DNA from: Nostoc sp. FACHB-280
Lineage (GTDB): Bacteria > Cyanobacteriota > Cyanobacteriia > Cyanobacteriales > Nostocaceae
Reading direction: 5' to 3'
DNA: 64,000 nt
Assembly: GCF_014697615.1 (NCBI RefSeq)
Contig: NZ_JACJSD010000026.1
Location: forward strand, 1-64,000
The notes under the pieces were generated by a model. That model ran no database searches, was not told the DNA's origin, and saw only the letters and a list, made by a program, of their open reading frames with translations. Position 1 is the stretch's first letter. Every line of letters starts with the position of its first letter. Position numbers and translations under genes: made by a program. Shown here one piece after another: positions 1 through 9,871 of the stretch.

Positions 1-143
1 TACATCTTAACGCATATTACTGCAAGTTTTTTTACTCATTTTACCCCTTTTTCTTCCACTTTATTTCTGTTTTCTCCACCTGAAACTCTTGATGCTTCTA
101 TCTTTCGCCATTTTTCATCAAGCCCTACTTAAAATCAATAAGT

Positions 144-1217
144 TCATTCTTCGCTATCTTGATATAAGTCTTGTAATGCTTGGAGTTGAGTTTTACGAGA
201 AACTCGACGATATTTTTTACTTTCTAGTTTGGGTTCGTATTTACTCTGTCCTTTACCTTTGGTTTTTAACTTCAAGGTAGATTCAGGATCGGCTTGTTGG
301 TTTAATTGGGTTTGTCTAGCGATCGCTTCCTCTAAAAACTCTAGATAATGTTCATAGCGTTCCCAATCTCCGCGCACGGCGCAATCAGGTTCGTCTCGAT
401 GCAAACAATCACTAAATCGACAGTGATGTACTTCTAGTAGTTTTCTGACTTCAGGAAAATAGTGAACTAATTCTTCTGGTTGAGCATCTAAATCAGGTTG
501 ATTAAAGCCAGGAGTATCGGCTAACAAACCACCATCAGGTAATTCAAATAATTCTACATGGCGCGTTGTATGGCGACCACGGGCAAGTTTACCAGAAACT
601 TCCCCAACTCGCAGGTTAATATCAGGAATTAAGGCATTAATTAAGCTGGATTTCCCCACACCAGAAGGGCCAGCAATTACAGTAGTTTTATGAGCTAGAT
701 GGGCTACTACTTGGCCAAGATTAATCTGATTCTGCACACTAATAAATAATGGTTGATAACCCCAACCCAACAGGCGATCGCTAATTTGTTGCTGTTCTTG
801 TGCTGAGATTAAATCGCTTTTATTCAAACACAAAACCACATCCCAACCAGTAGACTCAGCTTTTACTAAAAATCGACTTAATTGGTAAGCTTCTAAGGGT
901 GGATCAGCCACAGCAAAGACCAACATAATTTGGTTGACATTGGCGATCGCCGGTCGGTCTAATTGTCCAGTGCGGGGTAAAACTTCTGCGATCGCACCGC
1001 GTTCACCAGCCCAATCTGGTTCTTCCACCACCACGCGATCGCCCACCATCACCTGCTGTCCAATTTTCTTTAACCTGGTTCTACGGGTACACAAAAGTAT
1101 AGGGAGATGTGTAGGATCTATCTCCCTATCGTCTTGATCTAGCTGTACCTTGTAAAAATTGGCTTGTACAGCCAAAACTGTACCGATTAACTGTCCATCA
1201 GTAGCAACAGCCATCAT
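144..1217 (-). CDS. rsgA: Ribosome small-subunit biogenesis GTPase RsgA
   Basis: A 357-residue circularly permuted GTPase that acts late in 30S ribosomal subunit maturation. The permuted order is visible: the G4 motif NKSD (residues 132-135) comes before G1 GPSGVGKS (183-190) and G3 DTPG (234-237). An N-terminal OB-fold-like part covers about residues 8-85. The zinc-binding set typical of the family follows the G domain (Cys266, Cys271, His273, Cys279). A basic, Lys-rich tail of about 50 residues extends beyond the usual core. Its ATG overlaps the TGA of the upstream TusA-like gene (ATGA), so translation is probably coupled and it is the last gene of the grpE-dnaK-dnaJ unit. A second ATG directly follows the first; either could be used. 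Confidence 0.95.
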   Translation of the reverse strand: MMAVATDGQLIGTVLAVQANFYKVQLDQDDREIDPTHLPILLCTRRTRLKKIGQQVMVGDRVVVEEPDWAGERGAIAEVLPRTGQLDRPAIANVNQIMLVFAVADPPLEAYQLSRFLVKAESTGWDVVLCLNKSDLISAQEQQQISDRLLGWGYQPLFISVQNQINLGQVVAHLAHKTTVIAGPSGVGKSSLINALIPDINLRVGEVSGKLARGRHTTRHVELFELPDGGLLADTPGFNQPDLDAQPEELVHYFPEVRKLLEVHHCRFSDCLHRDEPDCAVRGDWERYEHYLEFLEEAIARQTQLNQQADPESTLKLKTKGKGQSKYEPKLESKKYRRVSRKTQLQALQDLYQDSEE

Positions 1218-1471
1218 TGATTAGCGGCCGGACGACGGACTAACAAAGAAAAATACTCGCTACAGTCTGTAATTTGCTCTACCTGATAGCCTGCCATTGT
1301 TAAGCTATCAGGAACTTGCTCGATTGGTTCTCCGGGGTCGAGCCATACTTCTAGCAAATCTCCTGGCGACATTTTTTCCAGGCGGAGTTTTGTCCGCACA
1401 AAATTAATCGGACAAGGAGTACCGCGCAAATCAAGTTGAGCATCGGGAGTAGACACAGAAGATAGACTCAT
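1214..1471 (-). CDS. TusA/SirA-like sulfur-carrier family protein
   Basis: An 85-residue protein with the TusA fold signature: a short strand, then LDLRGTPCP with Cys20 at the start of helix 1, then an alternating helix/strand pattern ending in a hydrophobic strand. In the family this Cys carries a persulfide for tRNA thiolation, molybdenum cofactor or other sulfur-transfer chemistry. The usual CPxP motif reads CPIN here, so the second Pro is missing, which makes the exact activity uncertain. Its ATG shares one base with the dnaJ stop codon (TAATG), and its own stop overlaps rsgA, so it sits tightly inside the chaperone operon. The tie to chaperones and ribosome assembly is inferred from position only. 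Confidence 0.85.
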   Translation of the reverse strand: MSLSSVSTPDAQLDLRGTPCPINFVRTKLRLEKMSPGDLLEVWLDPGEPIEQVPDSLTMAGYQVEQITDCSEYFSLLVRRPAANQ

Positions 1472-2601
1472 TATTTAAACAAATTCCCCAAGAATCCTTC
1501 TAAACCACCTTTACCAGTGCGATCGCCTTTAATTTTAGCCAGCTTCTCTAGCAATTCTCTCTCCTCTGGGATGATTTTCGTCGGGATATCAATTAACACT
1601 GTTAATAGATGATCACCCCGACTCACAGGATTACCCAAGCGAGGTACGCCACGATTTTCCAGCTTCATCACTGTATTCGGCTGTGTTCCTGGGGGAATGA
1701 TTAATTCTACTGGCCCGTCAACTGTATTCACTTCCAAACGACAGCCTAAAATGGCTTGTAAATAGCTCACCTTAATTTCCGAAAGCACATTAATGCCATC
1801 GCGTTGAAATTCTTCATCTTCGTTAACAAACAGGTAAACGTATAAATCTCCGGGAGGGCCACCACGTTGACCTGCATCACCTTCTTGTCCTATGCGTAAA
1901 CGTGTACCGTTATCTACCCCAGCCGGAATTGTAATTTTGAGTTTTTTGGTAACTTGATTTGTACCCCGACCGTCACAAGAGTCACACTTATCTTCAATTA
2001 CCGAACCAGTACCATTACAAGTTGGACAAGTGGAAACTTGTGTGAAACTACCAAAAGGTGTCCTGGTGACACGACGTACTTGACCAGAACCGCTACAAGT
2101 GGAACAAGTACGGGGGCGGGTTCCTGGTTTTGCCCCTGAACCATTACAAGCTTCACAAGTTTCGAGGTGAGAAATGCGAATTTCCTTTTCGCCACCAAAT
2201 ACTGCTTCGCGGAAATCCAATTTTAGGTCTAGTCGTAAATCATCACCCCGCACTGGGCCACTGCGCCGTCTTTGCGCTGTCTGTCCACCCATACCGCCGC
2301 CAGCAAAGCCACTGAAAATGCTTTCAAAGATATCGGCAAAACCACCCATATCACCCATGTCTTGAAAGCCCACACCAGCACCGGAAACACCTTCTGGGCC
2401 AAAGCGATCATAACGCGCCCTGGTTTCTGGTTCTGAGAGTACCTCATAAGCGCGGTTGATTTCTTTAAACCGATCCTCTGCGCCCGGTTCTTTGTTCACA
2501 TCTGGGTGATACTTACGGGCTAAACGGCGGTAAGCTTGTTTGATTTCTTCTTTGTCGGCGTCACGAGAGACACCCAGAATTTCGTAATAGTCGCGGGCCA
2601 T
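1471..2601 (-). CDS. dnaJ: Chaperone protein DnaJ (type I Hsp40)
   Basis: A full-length 376-residue DnaJ that stimulates DnaK ATPase and delivers unfolded clients. The J domain (about 1-70) has the HPD triad at residues 32-34. A Gly/Phe/Met-rich linker follows (about 75-135), then four CxxCxGxG-type zinc-finger repeats (about 147-215), then the two beta-rich client-binding domains and a dimerisation tail. All hallmark parts are intact. It lies downstream of grpE and dnaK on the same strand, but is separated from dnaK by 472 bases of repeats, so it may have its own promoter. It overlaps the TusA-like gene by one base. Confidence 0.97.
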   Translation of the reverse strand: MARDYYEILGVSRDADKEEIKQAYRRLARKYHPDVNKEPGAEDRFKEINRAYEVLSEPETRARYDRFGPEGVSGAGVGFQDMGDMGGFADIFESIFSGFAGGGMGGQTAQRRRSGPVRGDDLRLDLKLDFREAVFGGEKEIRISHLETCEACNGSGAKPGTRPRTCSTCSGSGQVRRVTRTPFGSFTQVSTCPTCNGTGSVIEDKCDSCDGRGTNQVTKKLKITIPAGVDNGTRLRIGQEGDAGQRGGPPGDLYVYLFVNEDEEFQRDGINVLSEIKVSYLQAILGCRLEVNTVDGPVELIIPPGTQPNTVMKLENRGVPRLGNPVSRGDHLLTVLIDIPTKIIPEERELLEKLAKIKGDRTGKGGLEGFLGNLFK

Positions 2602-3073
2602 ATAGCAAAGGTAAAAGATAGAAGGAAGAAGGCAGGAGGAAGAAGGCAGGAGGCAGAAGGCTTATAAGAATTCCTAGTGAATCTTAACTCAGCACTCAGC
2701 ACTCAAAACTCAGCACTTTTGTAAGGCAGAAGGCATAGATTAACTTTTATTAATAATTGATTGTACCTTTTACCTTTTATAAAAATCACCAGCAAATGTT
2801 GAGTCAAATTTGCTGTTACGTGGGAGACGACAAGGACTAACGAAAGTTAACAGCAAAGTTAGCAGATGCTAGAAGCTTTGGCTGTCTCTTTTACAATTGT
2901 GCTACGTGACAGGAAAAAACCCTGCTGATGAACTAGAGGGGCTAACCGCACCATTAGGTGTGGAAAACCCCCCCTTTGTAGTACATTGCATCTGTAGTAA
3001 GACAGAATTTCCAGATTAAAGAACAAAGTATGTAAGGTTTAAACTTTATACTTCATACTTTAAACTTTATCCT
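2602..3073. repeat. Intergenic region dnaK-dnaJ with purine-rich and CTCAGCACT repeats
   Basis: No gene seen in these 472 bases. From about 2617 to 2660 there is a purine-rich direct repeat built on GGAAGAAGGCAGGA. About 2690-2720 has three copies of a CTCAGCACT-like unit. About 3040-3073 carries an ACTTTATACTTCATACTTT-like element that recurs at 11104-11158 and, in related form, at 60424-60470. I could not find a convincing CIRCE operator or terminator. Confidence 0.6.
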
Positions 3074-5035
3074 TTAGTCTATCGCCTCATAATCAGCTTG
3101 TGCAGTCATTTCCTCATCAAAATCGAAATTAAATTGAGGGATGACAGTTCCACTGGCAGAATTTTCTAGTCCAGATGCTAATAATGGCTCGGAACCTGCT
3201 TCACCTTCTTCTGTATTGGGATTGTTCGCGCGGTTATAAACATCAGCACCGATCGCAAATAGAGTTTGCTGGAAGTCATCTAAACAATTTTGAAATTCTT
3301 GTATGGAAATACTGGGATTACTCATCACAGCTTGCAGTTGGACAAACTTTTCATGGGCTAAAGTTTTCATCTGCTCGCCAATCAAGTTGCCATTATCCTT
3401 CAAGGTAGATTCGTAACTGACTAACAAATTATCAGCTTGGTTTTTCAGTTCGACAAATTCCTTGCGTTTTTTGTCTTCCTCAGCAAATACTTCCGCTTCT
3501 TGGCGCATCCGTTCGACTTCGTTAGCACTCAAACCACCAGTGTTAGTAATCCGAATACTTTGCTCTCGACCGGTACCTTTATCTTGAGCCGAAACTTTGA
3601 GGATACCATTAACATCAATTTCAAAAGATACTTCAATTTGCGGAACACCACGGGGAGCCGGAGGAATCCCCGCCAACAAAAACTTACCTAGACTTTTATT
3701 ATCCCGTGCCATTGCCCGTTCCCCTTGGAGAACGTGAATTTCTACAGAAGTTTGACCATCAATTGCTGTGGAAAAAACTTGGGATTTGCTGGTGGGAATT
3801 GTGGTGTTACGTTCGATAATTTTGGTGAAGACTTCGCCCAGGGTTTCAATCCCCAAAGACAGGGGAGTGACATCCAATAGTAAAAGATTATCAACTTCAC
3901 CACCGAGAACACCCGCTTGAATGGCGGCTCCCAATGCGACAGCTTCATCTGGGTTAATCGAGCGATCGGGTGTTTTGCCGTTAAAAAATTTAATTAAAGC
4001 ATTTTGAACAGCCGGAATCCTAGTTGAACCACCAACTAAAATAATTTTGTCTATGTCTTGGGGTTTGAGGTCAGCATCTTTCAGGGATTGAATCATTGGT
4101 TCAATCGTCGCCTCAATCAAATGCGCTGCGAGTTCTTCAAATTTAGAACGGCTGAGTTCCGTCTCTAGATGCTTTGGCCCGGATGCGTCGGCGGTAATAA
4201 ATGGCAAGTTAATCGAAGTATTACCCATACTAGAGAGTTCGATTTTGGCTTTTTCTGCGGCTTCCCGTAGACGCTGCAAAGCCATTTTGTCTTGGGCTAG
4301 GTTAATTTTTTCTTGTTCCTGGAAGCGTTCAATCATCCAGCGCACAATACAGTTATCAAAGTCATCACCACCTAGTTGATTATTGCCGCTAGTGGCTTTA
4401 ACTTCAAAAACTCCATCTCCCAGTTGCAAAATTGATACGTCAAACGTACCGCCGCCCAAGTCAAACACGAGAATTAGCTGCTCTTGGTCTTGCTTATCCA
4501 AGCCAAAAGCTAAAGCCGCCGCCGTCGGTTCATTGATAATGCGTAATACTTCTAAACCAGCAATTGTCCCAGCATCTTTAGTTGCTTGTCTTTGGGCATC
4601 GGTAAAATATGCTGGTACGGTAATTACGGCTTGGGTGACAGATTCTCCTAAAAAATTTTCCGCGTCCTGCTTCAATTTTTGCAGAATCATCGCGGAAATT
4701 TCTTGAGGGGTGTAATTTTTGCCACGAATTTGAACATCAACAGTTTCATCTCGGCCTTTAACACAATTGTAAGGAACGCGATCGCGTTCATGTTCCGTAT
4801 CTTCCCAACGACGACCGATGAATCGTTTGATACTGTAGACTGTATTTTCGGCATTAGTTACGGCTTGGCGTTTTGCCAGCTGACCGACCAAGCGATCGCC
4901 ACCCTTGCCAAATCCCACAATACTAGGAGTGGTTCTTCCGCCTTCCGAATTGGCAATTACAATCGGCTGACCACCTTCTAAAACTGCGACGCAACTATTA
5001 GTCGTGCCTAAGTCGATCCCTATAACTTTTCCCAT
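3074..5035 (-). CDS. dnaK: Molecular chaperone DnaK (Hsp70)
   Basis: A 653-residue Hsp70. The N-terminal actin-fold ATPase (about 1-385) has [13 protein letters not shown] near residue 5, the phosphate-2 motif [13 protein letters not shown] and the adenosine motif [13 protein letters not shown]. The interdomain linker and start of the substrate-binding domain read [16 protein letters not shown] helical lid follows. The C-terminus ends in ...ADYEAID and is not a classical EEVD tail. Cyanobacteria carry several DnaK paralogues; the adjacency to grpE and dnaJ fits a housekeeping or stress role, but I cannot say which paralogue number it is. Preceded by grpE 356 bases upstream. Confidence 0.96.
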   Translation of the reverse strand: MGKVIGIDLGTTNSCVAVLEGGQPIVIANSEGGRTTPSIVGFGKGGDRLVGQLAKRQAVTNAENTVYSIKRFIGRRWEDTEHERDRVPYNCVKGRDETVDVQIRGKNYTPQEISAMILQKLKQDAENFLGESVTQAVITVPAYFTDAQRQATKDAGTIAGLEVLRIINEPTAAALAFGLDKQDQEQLILVFDLGGGTFDVSILQLGDGVFEVKATSGNNQLGGDDFDNCIVRWMIERFQEQEKINLAQDKMALQRLREAAEKAKIELSSMGNTSINLPFITADASGPKHLETELSRSKFEELAAHLIEATIEPMIQSLKDADLKPQDIDKIILVGGSTRIPAVQNALIKFFNGKTPDRSINPDEAVALGAAIQAGVLGGEVDNLLLLDVTPLSLGIETLGEVFTKIIERNTTIPTSKSQVFSTAIDGQTSVEIHVLQGERAMARDNKSLGKFLLAGIPPAPRGVPQIEVSFEIDVNGILKVSAQDKGTGREQSIRITNTGGLSANEVERMRQEAEVFAEEDKKRKEFVELKNQADNLLVSYESTLKDNGNLIGEQMKTLAHEKFVQLQAVMSNPSISIQEFQNCLDDFQQTLFAIGADVYNRANNPNTEEGEAGSEPLLASGLENSASGTVIPQFNFDFDEEMTAQADYEAID

Positions 5036-5391
5036 ACTTACAGTATTTGTACTGAATGCTTTTACCGTGTTTTGTTGCGCGGGATATTTTTGTACGGGCT
5101 AAAGCTAAAGGCTAAGTCTGTCAAACGCACTAACTAAAGTATCGGCCATTTGCCACAAAACCAGTTTCTCTATGCAAATTACTGCTAGAGGGCGGGCTGC
5201 TAAACTGCTGCAAACCGTCAACAGCCCTTTCCTTGTTGAAATATACACTGCTCGCCCGTGTATGACCTCAGCACACACTTCTTAAAAGTAAAAAGTCAAA
5301 AGTTAAAAACAAAAACTTGATTCATAATTGTTTTGACTTTGGCTTTTTGACTTCGGACAAAGGGACGGTCAGCGAGGCAGACAAATGCAGT
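5036..5391. other. grpE-dnaK intergenic region
   Basis: 356 bases without a gene. At about 5285-5355 there is an imperfect inverted repeat in which AAAGTCAAAAGTTAAAAAC-like sequence faces TTTTGACTTTGGC-like sequence. It could form a hairpin in the grpE-dnaK transcript. Nothing else recognised. Confidence 0.5.
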
Positions 5392-6141
5392 TTAACTGTT
5401 GGCTGGACTCGACTGATCTTCAGGTGCAGACGGTGTATCCTCCTTCGGAGCAGCTACCTTGACCATTGCATGACGTAGCACGCGATCGCCTATATAATAT
5501 CCGCGTACTAACTCTTCTAACACTGTTCCATCTGGATGTTCATCCGTAGGTTCGCGCATTACTGCTTCATGGAGGTTAGGATCAAACTGTTCACCTTCTG
5601 GACGCATCGGTGATACTCCCAACCGTTTCAGACAATCCACTAATTGTTTATAAACTCCTTGATAACTTTTGTGAATTGTCATCTCACCGTCAGTTTGTGG
5701 CTTGAGGTGCGCTCGCGCCCGTTCAAAATTATCGACCACTGGCAGTAATTCTAAAATTGTATTCCGCTTCGCTTGTACGTCTAGGTCTTCTTTTTCTTTG
5801 CTAGTACGTTTGCGGTAATTTTCAAAATCTGCCGCAATCCTCATGTACTGACCACTACGTTCTTCTACCTGCGCCTTGAGAGACTCTATTTGTTGAGTCA
5901 ATTCTGTCAAAGCTGCCGTGTCTGCTGGTGTTTTCTCAGTAGCAGCGAAGCCATCTTCTTGATTGAGCGCAGCCGTATCTCCTGATACATTGCTTGTGGC
6001 TGCCACTTGCTCAGTAACTTCGCTGCCAGATTCGTTGGAGTTGATTTGGGCTGGGGAGTCGCTCATCATGTCTTGCTTTACCTCTGTTGGTTCACCCAAT
6101 TGCTGGCTTGTATTGTTTACCTGTTTATTTTCGTCCATCAT
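5392..6141 (-). CDS. grpE: Nucleotide exchange factor GrpE
   Basis: A 249-residue GrpE that releases ADP from DnaK. The first 85 or so residues are acidic and Gln/Ser/Thr-rich and look disordered, longer than in many bacterial GrpE proteins. A coiled coil follows (about 80-135) with the conserved ADFENYRKR and [11 protein letters not shown] segments. The C-terminal beta wing has [12 protein letters not shown] and [17 protein letters not shown]. It is the first gene of the minus-strand chaperone unit and is divergent from pilB, so its promoter must lie in the 6142-6550 gap. A second ATG lies directly after the first. Confidence 0.95.
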   Translation of the reverse strand: MMDENKQVNNTSQQLGEPTEVKQDMMSDSPAQINSNESGSEVTEQVAATSNVSGDTAALNQEDGFAATEKTPADTAALTELTQQIESLKAQVEERSGQYMRIAADFENYRKRTSKEKEDLDVQAKRNTILELLPVVDNFERARAHLKPQTDGEMTIHKSYQGVYKQLVDCLKRLGVSPMRPEGEQFDPNLHEAVMREPTDEHPDGTVLEELVRGYYIGDRVLRHAMVKVAAPKEDTPSAPEDQSSPANS

Positions 6142-6550
6142 GGTCTATTCCAGATCCTCTGGTGGACAATAAATCACCTTGGAAGGAGATTTGATTGTCA
6201 ACATGGTTCTGGAAGTGATATCACCGTCATCCTATTGTGACAAATGGTGAATATATTAGCGCATACTCTCTCAGGACGGGAACCCGAACGACCAAGGATA
6301 AAGTATGAACCCGAATTTCTCACGTATGGGTAGCGGGTGTGGGGAGAGAGGGGAGTGTGGGGAGTGTGGGGGAAAGATTTCTTTACCATCCTCCCATACC
6401 TCCCACACCCCTGAATTTCTCACAAGAGAGAAATCCAGGTGAAGTGTCAATTTTAGACTTCCTAGAAATTTTATTAAGTTTAAATGAAAATTCTGAGCCG
6501 TAGCTTGGGAATACTCTAAGCAGAGGTTTTCCCCTACTAATTGCTCACCT
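6142..6550. other. Divergent grpE/pilB promoter region
   Basis: 409 bases between divergent operons, so it should hold both promoters. No promoter could be called with confidence. The central part is occupied by the insertion-like element listed separately (6313-6423), placed between the two start sites. Confidence 0.55.
6313..6423. repeat. Imperfect inverted GTGTGGGG element flanked by 11-bp direct repeats
   Basis: The 11-mer GAATTTCTCAC occurs at 6313-6323 and again at 6413-6423, exactly 100 bases apart. Between them lies a G-rich left arm (GGGTGTGGGGAGAGAGGGGAG, about 6333-6352) that pairs imperfectly with a C-rich right arm (CTCCCATACCTCCCACACCCC, about 6391-6411). Direct repeats flanking an inverted repeat are what a small MITE-like insertion with a target duplication looks like. 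A simple local duplication is an alternative. Confidence 0.5.
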
Positions 6551-8563
6551 ATGACTCAATCGTCACCACAACGGCGCAGTACCGCTCTCACGACCAGAAC
6601 AGAGTTTTCGCCATTCGGCAGTAAGCTAGTGCAATCTGGCTATGTTAATAGCGAACAGATGAGACAGGCACTGATTGAAAGCCGCAAATCTGGCAGACCC
6701 CTGACGGAAGTGCTGGAGTCGATCACTGGGCGACAACTATCGCCGGAATTTCTTAGACAGTATAAAAAACAACAGCTATTTGAACTTAAAATACTATACG
6801 GCGTTGATTCTCTTGATCCGGAAATCAATACAATTGGCAATACCAATGTCGGGAGCTTGATTGAAACCTTGATCCCGGTCGATGTTTGCCGTCGCCATCG
6901 TTTAGTACCCTTATCAAAAAACGAAGACCAAAACCCACCAAGTGTTTTAGTGGCAATGGTCGATCCAGATAACTTAGAAGCTTCCGATGATCTCAATCGC
7001 ATTTTGCGCCCGCAAGGTTTGGCATTGCAGCGGATGGTGATTACTCAAGAAGATTATCAGCAGCTAATCAACCAATATTTGGATGATTTAGCTGTGAAGC
7101 AAAAACATCTGGAACAAGAAAAGTTTACAGATATCAATCAAGATTTAGAAAATCTCGGCAATTTAGGCTTAGATGACGCTCCCGACGAGATGGAAGCTGA
7201 TTTGGGATCAGCAATGAAGGGTGCGGAAGATGCTCCTGTCATCAACTTGGTGAACCGGATTCTAGCTAAAGCACTGCACGAGAGGGTTTCGGATATTCAC
7301 GTCGAGCCGCAAGAAGAAAATCTCCGTGTTCGGTTTCGCAAAGATGGTGTATTACGTGAAGCCTTCGATCCCTTGCCGAAAAAAATTATTCCCGCAGTCA
7401 CAGCCAGATTTAAGATTATTGCCAGTTTAGACATTGCTGAACGGCGTGTCCCTCAAGACGGACGTATTCGCCGGATGTTTGAAGGTAGAAAGGTAGACTT
7501 CCGAGTGAATACCTTGCCCAGTCGTTATGGGGAAAAGGTTGTACTGCGGATTTTGGATAACTCTTCTACCCAATTGGGATTGAATAAGTTAATCACTGAT
7601 CCTGAAACCTTGAGTATTGTTCAGGAAATGGTGAGTCGTCCCTTTGGTCTGATTTTGGTGACTGGGCCAACGGGTTCTGGTAAAACCACTTCCTTGTACT
7701 CAGCATTGGCAGAAAAGAACTCACCGGGAATTAACATCAGTACAGTTGAAGACCCCATTGAGTATAGTTTGCCGGGGATTACCCAAGTACAGGTAATTCG
7801 AGAAAAAGGATTGGATTTTGCCACAGCACTGCGGGCTTTTTTGCGCCAAGACCCGGATGTGTTGCTAGTGGGGGAAACGCGCGATAAAGAAACTGCCAAA
7901 ACAGCAATTGAGGCGGCGTTAACAGGTCACTTAGTATTAACTACTCTACACACCAACGATGCTCCAGGTGCGATCGCTCGTTTAGGTGAAATGGGCATTG
8001 AACCATTTATGGTTTCTAGTTCCCTAATTGGTGTGTTAGCACAACGCTTGGTGCGGCGAGTCTGTTCTGACTGTCGCATTCCCTACACTCCCACACCAGA
8101 AGAACTAGCTCGCTATGGTCTATCGGCTTCCCAAGATGTCGAACTTACCTTCTATAAAGCAAATACTTTGACAGCTGAAGCCCTAGCCGATGCCAAAGCC
8201 ACAAATCATGCTTGCCCAAGCTGTAATGGTGTTGGTTACAAAGGACGGTGTGGTGTGTATGAAGTGATGCGTGTCTCAGAAAACCTCCAAACCTTGATTA
8301 ACCAAGAAGCACCCACAGAACGCATCAAAGAAGTGGCTGTAGAAGAAGGAATGAAAACCCTATTGGCCTACAGCTTAGATTTAGTACGTCAAGGAGCCAC
8401 CACCTTAGAAGAAGTTGATCGAGTGACGTTTACCGATACAGGCTTAGAAGCAGAACTCAAAGCCAAACGTAAGACTGGCCTGACCTGTCGAAAGTGTAGT
8501 GCTGAACTACAACCGGAATGGCTGGATTGTCCCTACTGTATGACACCCAGATTTCAAGATTAA
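6551..8563 (+). CDS. pilB: Type IV pilus assembly ATPase PilB
   Basis: A 670-residue hexameric ATPase that powers pilus extension. The N-terminal MshEN/GspE-N-like domain (about 20-200) precedes the secretion ATPase core with Walker A GPTGSGKTT (about 372-380), an Asp box and Walker B DPDVLLVGETRD. A tetracysteine zinc element (CSDC ... CPSC) typical of PilB/GspE follows the core. The last 30 residues add a second zinc ribbon (CRKC ... CPYC) not present in the classical proteobacterial protein. pilT begins 87 bases downstream, so pilB, pilT and pilC form one motor operon used for motility and DNA uptake in cyanobacteria. Confidence 0.96.
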   Translation: MTQSSPQRRSTALTTRTEFSPFGSKLVQSGYVNSEQMRQALIESRKSGRPLTEVLESITGRQLSPEFLRQYKKQQLFELKILYGVDSLDPEINTIGNTNVGSLIETLIPVDVCRRHRLVPLSKNEDQNPPSVLVAMVDPDNLEASDDLNRILRPQGLALQRMVITQEDYQQLINQYLDDLAVKQKHLEQEKFTDINQDLENLGNLGLDDAPDEMEADLGSAMKGAEDAPVINLVNRILAKALHERVSDIHVEPQEENLRVRFRKDGVLREAFDPLPKKIIPAVTARFKIIASLDIAERRVPQDGRIRRMFEGRKVDFRVNTLPSRYGEKVVLRILDNSSTQLGLNKLITDPETLSIVQEMVSRPFGLILVTGPTGSGKTTSLYSALAEKNSPGINISTVEDPIEYSLPGITQVQVIREKGLDFATALRAFLRQDPDVLLVGETRDKETAKTAIEAALTGHLVLTTLHTNDAPGAIARLGEMGIEPFMVSSSLIGVLAQRLVRRVCSDCRIPYTPTPEELARYGLSASQDVELTFYKANTLTAEALADAKATNHACPSCNGVGYKGRCGVYEVMRVSENLQTLINQEAPTERIKEVAVEEGMKTLLAYSLDLVRQGATTLEEVDRVTFTDTGLEAELKAKRKTGLTCRKCSAELQPEWLDCPYCMTPRFQD

Positions 8564-8650
8564 TGATTGGTCAATTACCAATAGTCATTAGTAAACACCA
8601 ATGACAAATGACAACTGACAAATAACAACTGACACAAAGGAAGCAGAACT

Positions 8651-9769
8651 ATGGAAATGATGATTGAAGACTTGATGGAACAAATGATTGAAATGGGTGG
8701 TTCGGATATGCACTTATCTGCGGGCTTACCTCCCTACTTCCGGATTAGTGGCAAACTCACACCCATTGGCGATCAAGTCTTGACTAATGATCAATGCCAA
8801 AGATTAATCTTTAGTATGCTCAACAATACCCAGCGTAAAACTCTAGAACAAACCTGGGAATTAGATTGTTCTTATGGCGTAAAGGGTTTGGCACGTTTTC
8901 GGGTGAATGTTTACAAAGAACGAGGCTCTTATGCAGCTTGTTTACGAGCCTTAAGTTCCAAAATTCCTAACTTTGAAAAACTAGGTCTACCAGATGTTGT
9001 CCGAGAAATGGCAGATAAGCCCAGAGGCTTAATTTTGGTGACAGGCCCTACAGGTTCTGGCAAAACCACAACTCTCGCCGCCATCATTGACTTGATTAAC
9101 CGTACTAAAGCAGAACATATTTTAACGGTAGAAGACCCAATTGAATTCGTTTACGAACCAATTAAAAGCTTAGTTCACCAACGACAATTAGGCGAAGATA
9201 CAAAGAGCTTTGCTAACGCCTTAAAAGCCGCTCTCCGGGAAGATCCAGACATTATGCTGGTGGGAGAAATGCGGGATTTAGAAACAATTTCTTTGGCAAT
9301 CTCCGCCGCAGAAACAGGTCACTTGGTATTCGGCACACTACACACTAGTTCCGCCGCCCAAACAGTTGACCGGATTATCGACGTTTTCCCCCATGAAAGA
9401 CAAACTCAGGTACGGGTACAGTTATCTAACTCCCTTGTCGCCGTATTCAGCCAAACCTTAGTACCAAAGAAAAACCCCAAACCAGGGGAGTATGGTCGAG
9501 TCATGGCTCAAGAAATTTTGATTGTGACTCCAGCTATTTCTAACTTGATTCGAGAAGGTAAAACTTCGCAAATTTACTCGGCGATTCAGACAGGTGGCAA
9601 ATTAGGAATGCAAACTTTAGAGAAAGTTTTAGCCGATTACTACAAAGCCGGAACAATTTCTTTTGAAGCAGCAATGTCTAAGACTTCCAAGCCAGATGAA
9701 ATTCAACGTTTGATTGGGGCATCAACACCCCCAGCCGGAGCAAAACCTGGTGCTGCTAAAGCTCACTAA
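8651..9769 (+). CDS. pilT: Type IV pilus retraction ATPase PilT
   Basis: A 372-residue retraction ATPase. Walker A GPTGSGKTTT lies near residue 133, Walker B is LREDPDIMLVGEMRD, and the His box is TGHLVFGTLHT. The PilT-specific C-terminal signature reads AISNLIREGKTSQI, close to the family AIRNLIRE motif. The C-terminal tail is Pro/Ala-rich. A purine-rich AAAGGAAG lies about 10 bases before the ATG and supports this start. The short gap upstream contains ATGACAAATGACAACTGACAA-type repeats also seen near 62530. PilT opposes PilB at the base of the pilus. Confidence 0.96.
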   Translation: MEMMIEDLMEQMIEMGGSDMHLSAGLPPYFRISGKLTPIGDQVLTNDQCQRLIFSMLNNTQRKTLEQTWELDCSYGVKGLARFRVNVYKERGSYAACLRALSSKIPNFEKLGLPDVVREMADKPRGLILVTGPTGSGKTTTLAAIIDLINRTKAEHILTVEDPIEFVYEPIKSLVHQRQLGEDTKSFANALKAALREDPDIMLVGEMRDLETISLAISAAETGHLVFGTLHTSSAAQTVDRIIDVFPHERQTQVRVQLSNSLVAVFSQTLVPKKNPKPGEYGRVMAQEILIVTPAISNLIREGKTSQIYSAIQTGGKLGMQTLEKVLADYYKAGTISFEAAMSKTSKPDEIQRLIGASTPPAGAKPGAAKAH

Positions 9770-9871
9770 AATTTCATGCTGAATCAGACAAGTAATAATT
9801 AATAGCAAATAATTAATTGACTATTAATTATTACTGATTGACCAAATTTAAAATTTTTAATTCATCTATCT

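Noticed and set aside
2229-2447. ORFs overlapping dnaJ, dnaK and other genes in other frames
   Set aside because: They are shadows of well-identified genes, with no ribosome binding sites or recognisable products.
2690-2720. Possible CIRCE operator near dnaK/dnaJ
   Set aside because: The CTCAGCACT copies are direct repeats and do not form the TTAGCACTC-N9-GAGTGCTAA inverted repeat; the same motif occurs near unrelated genes.
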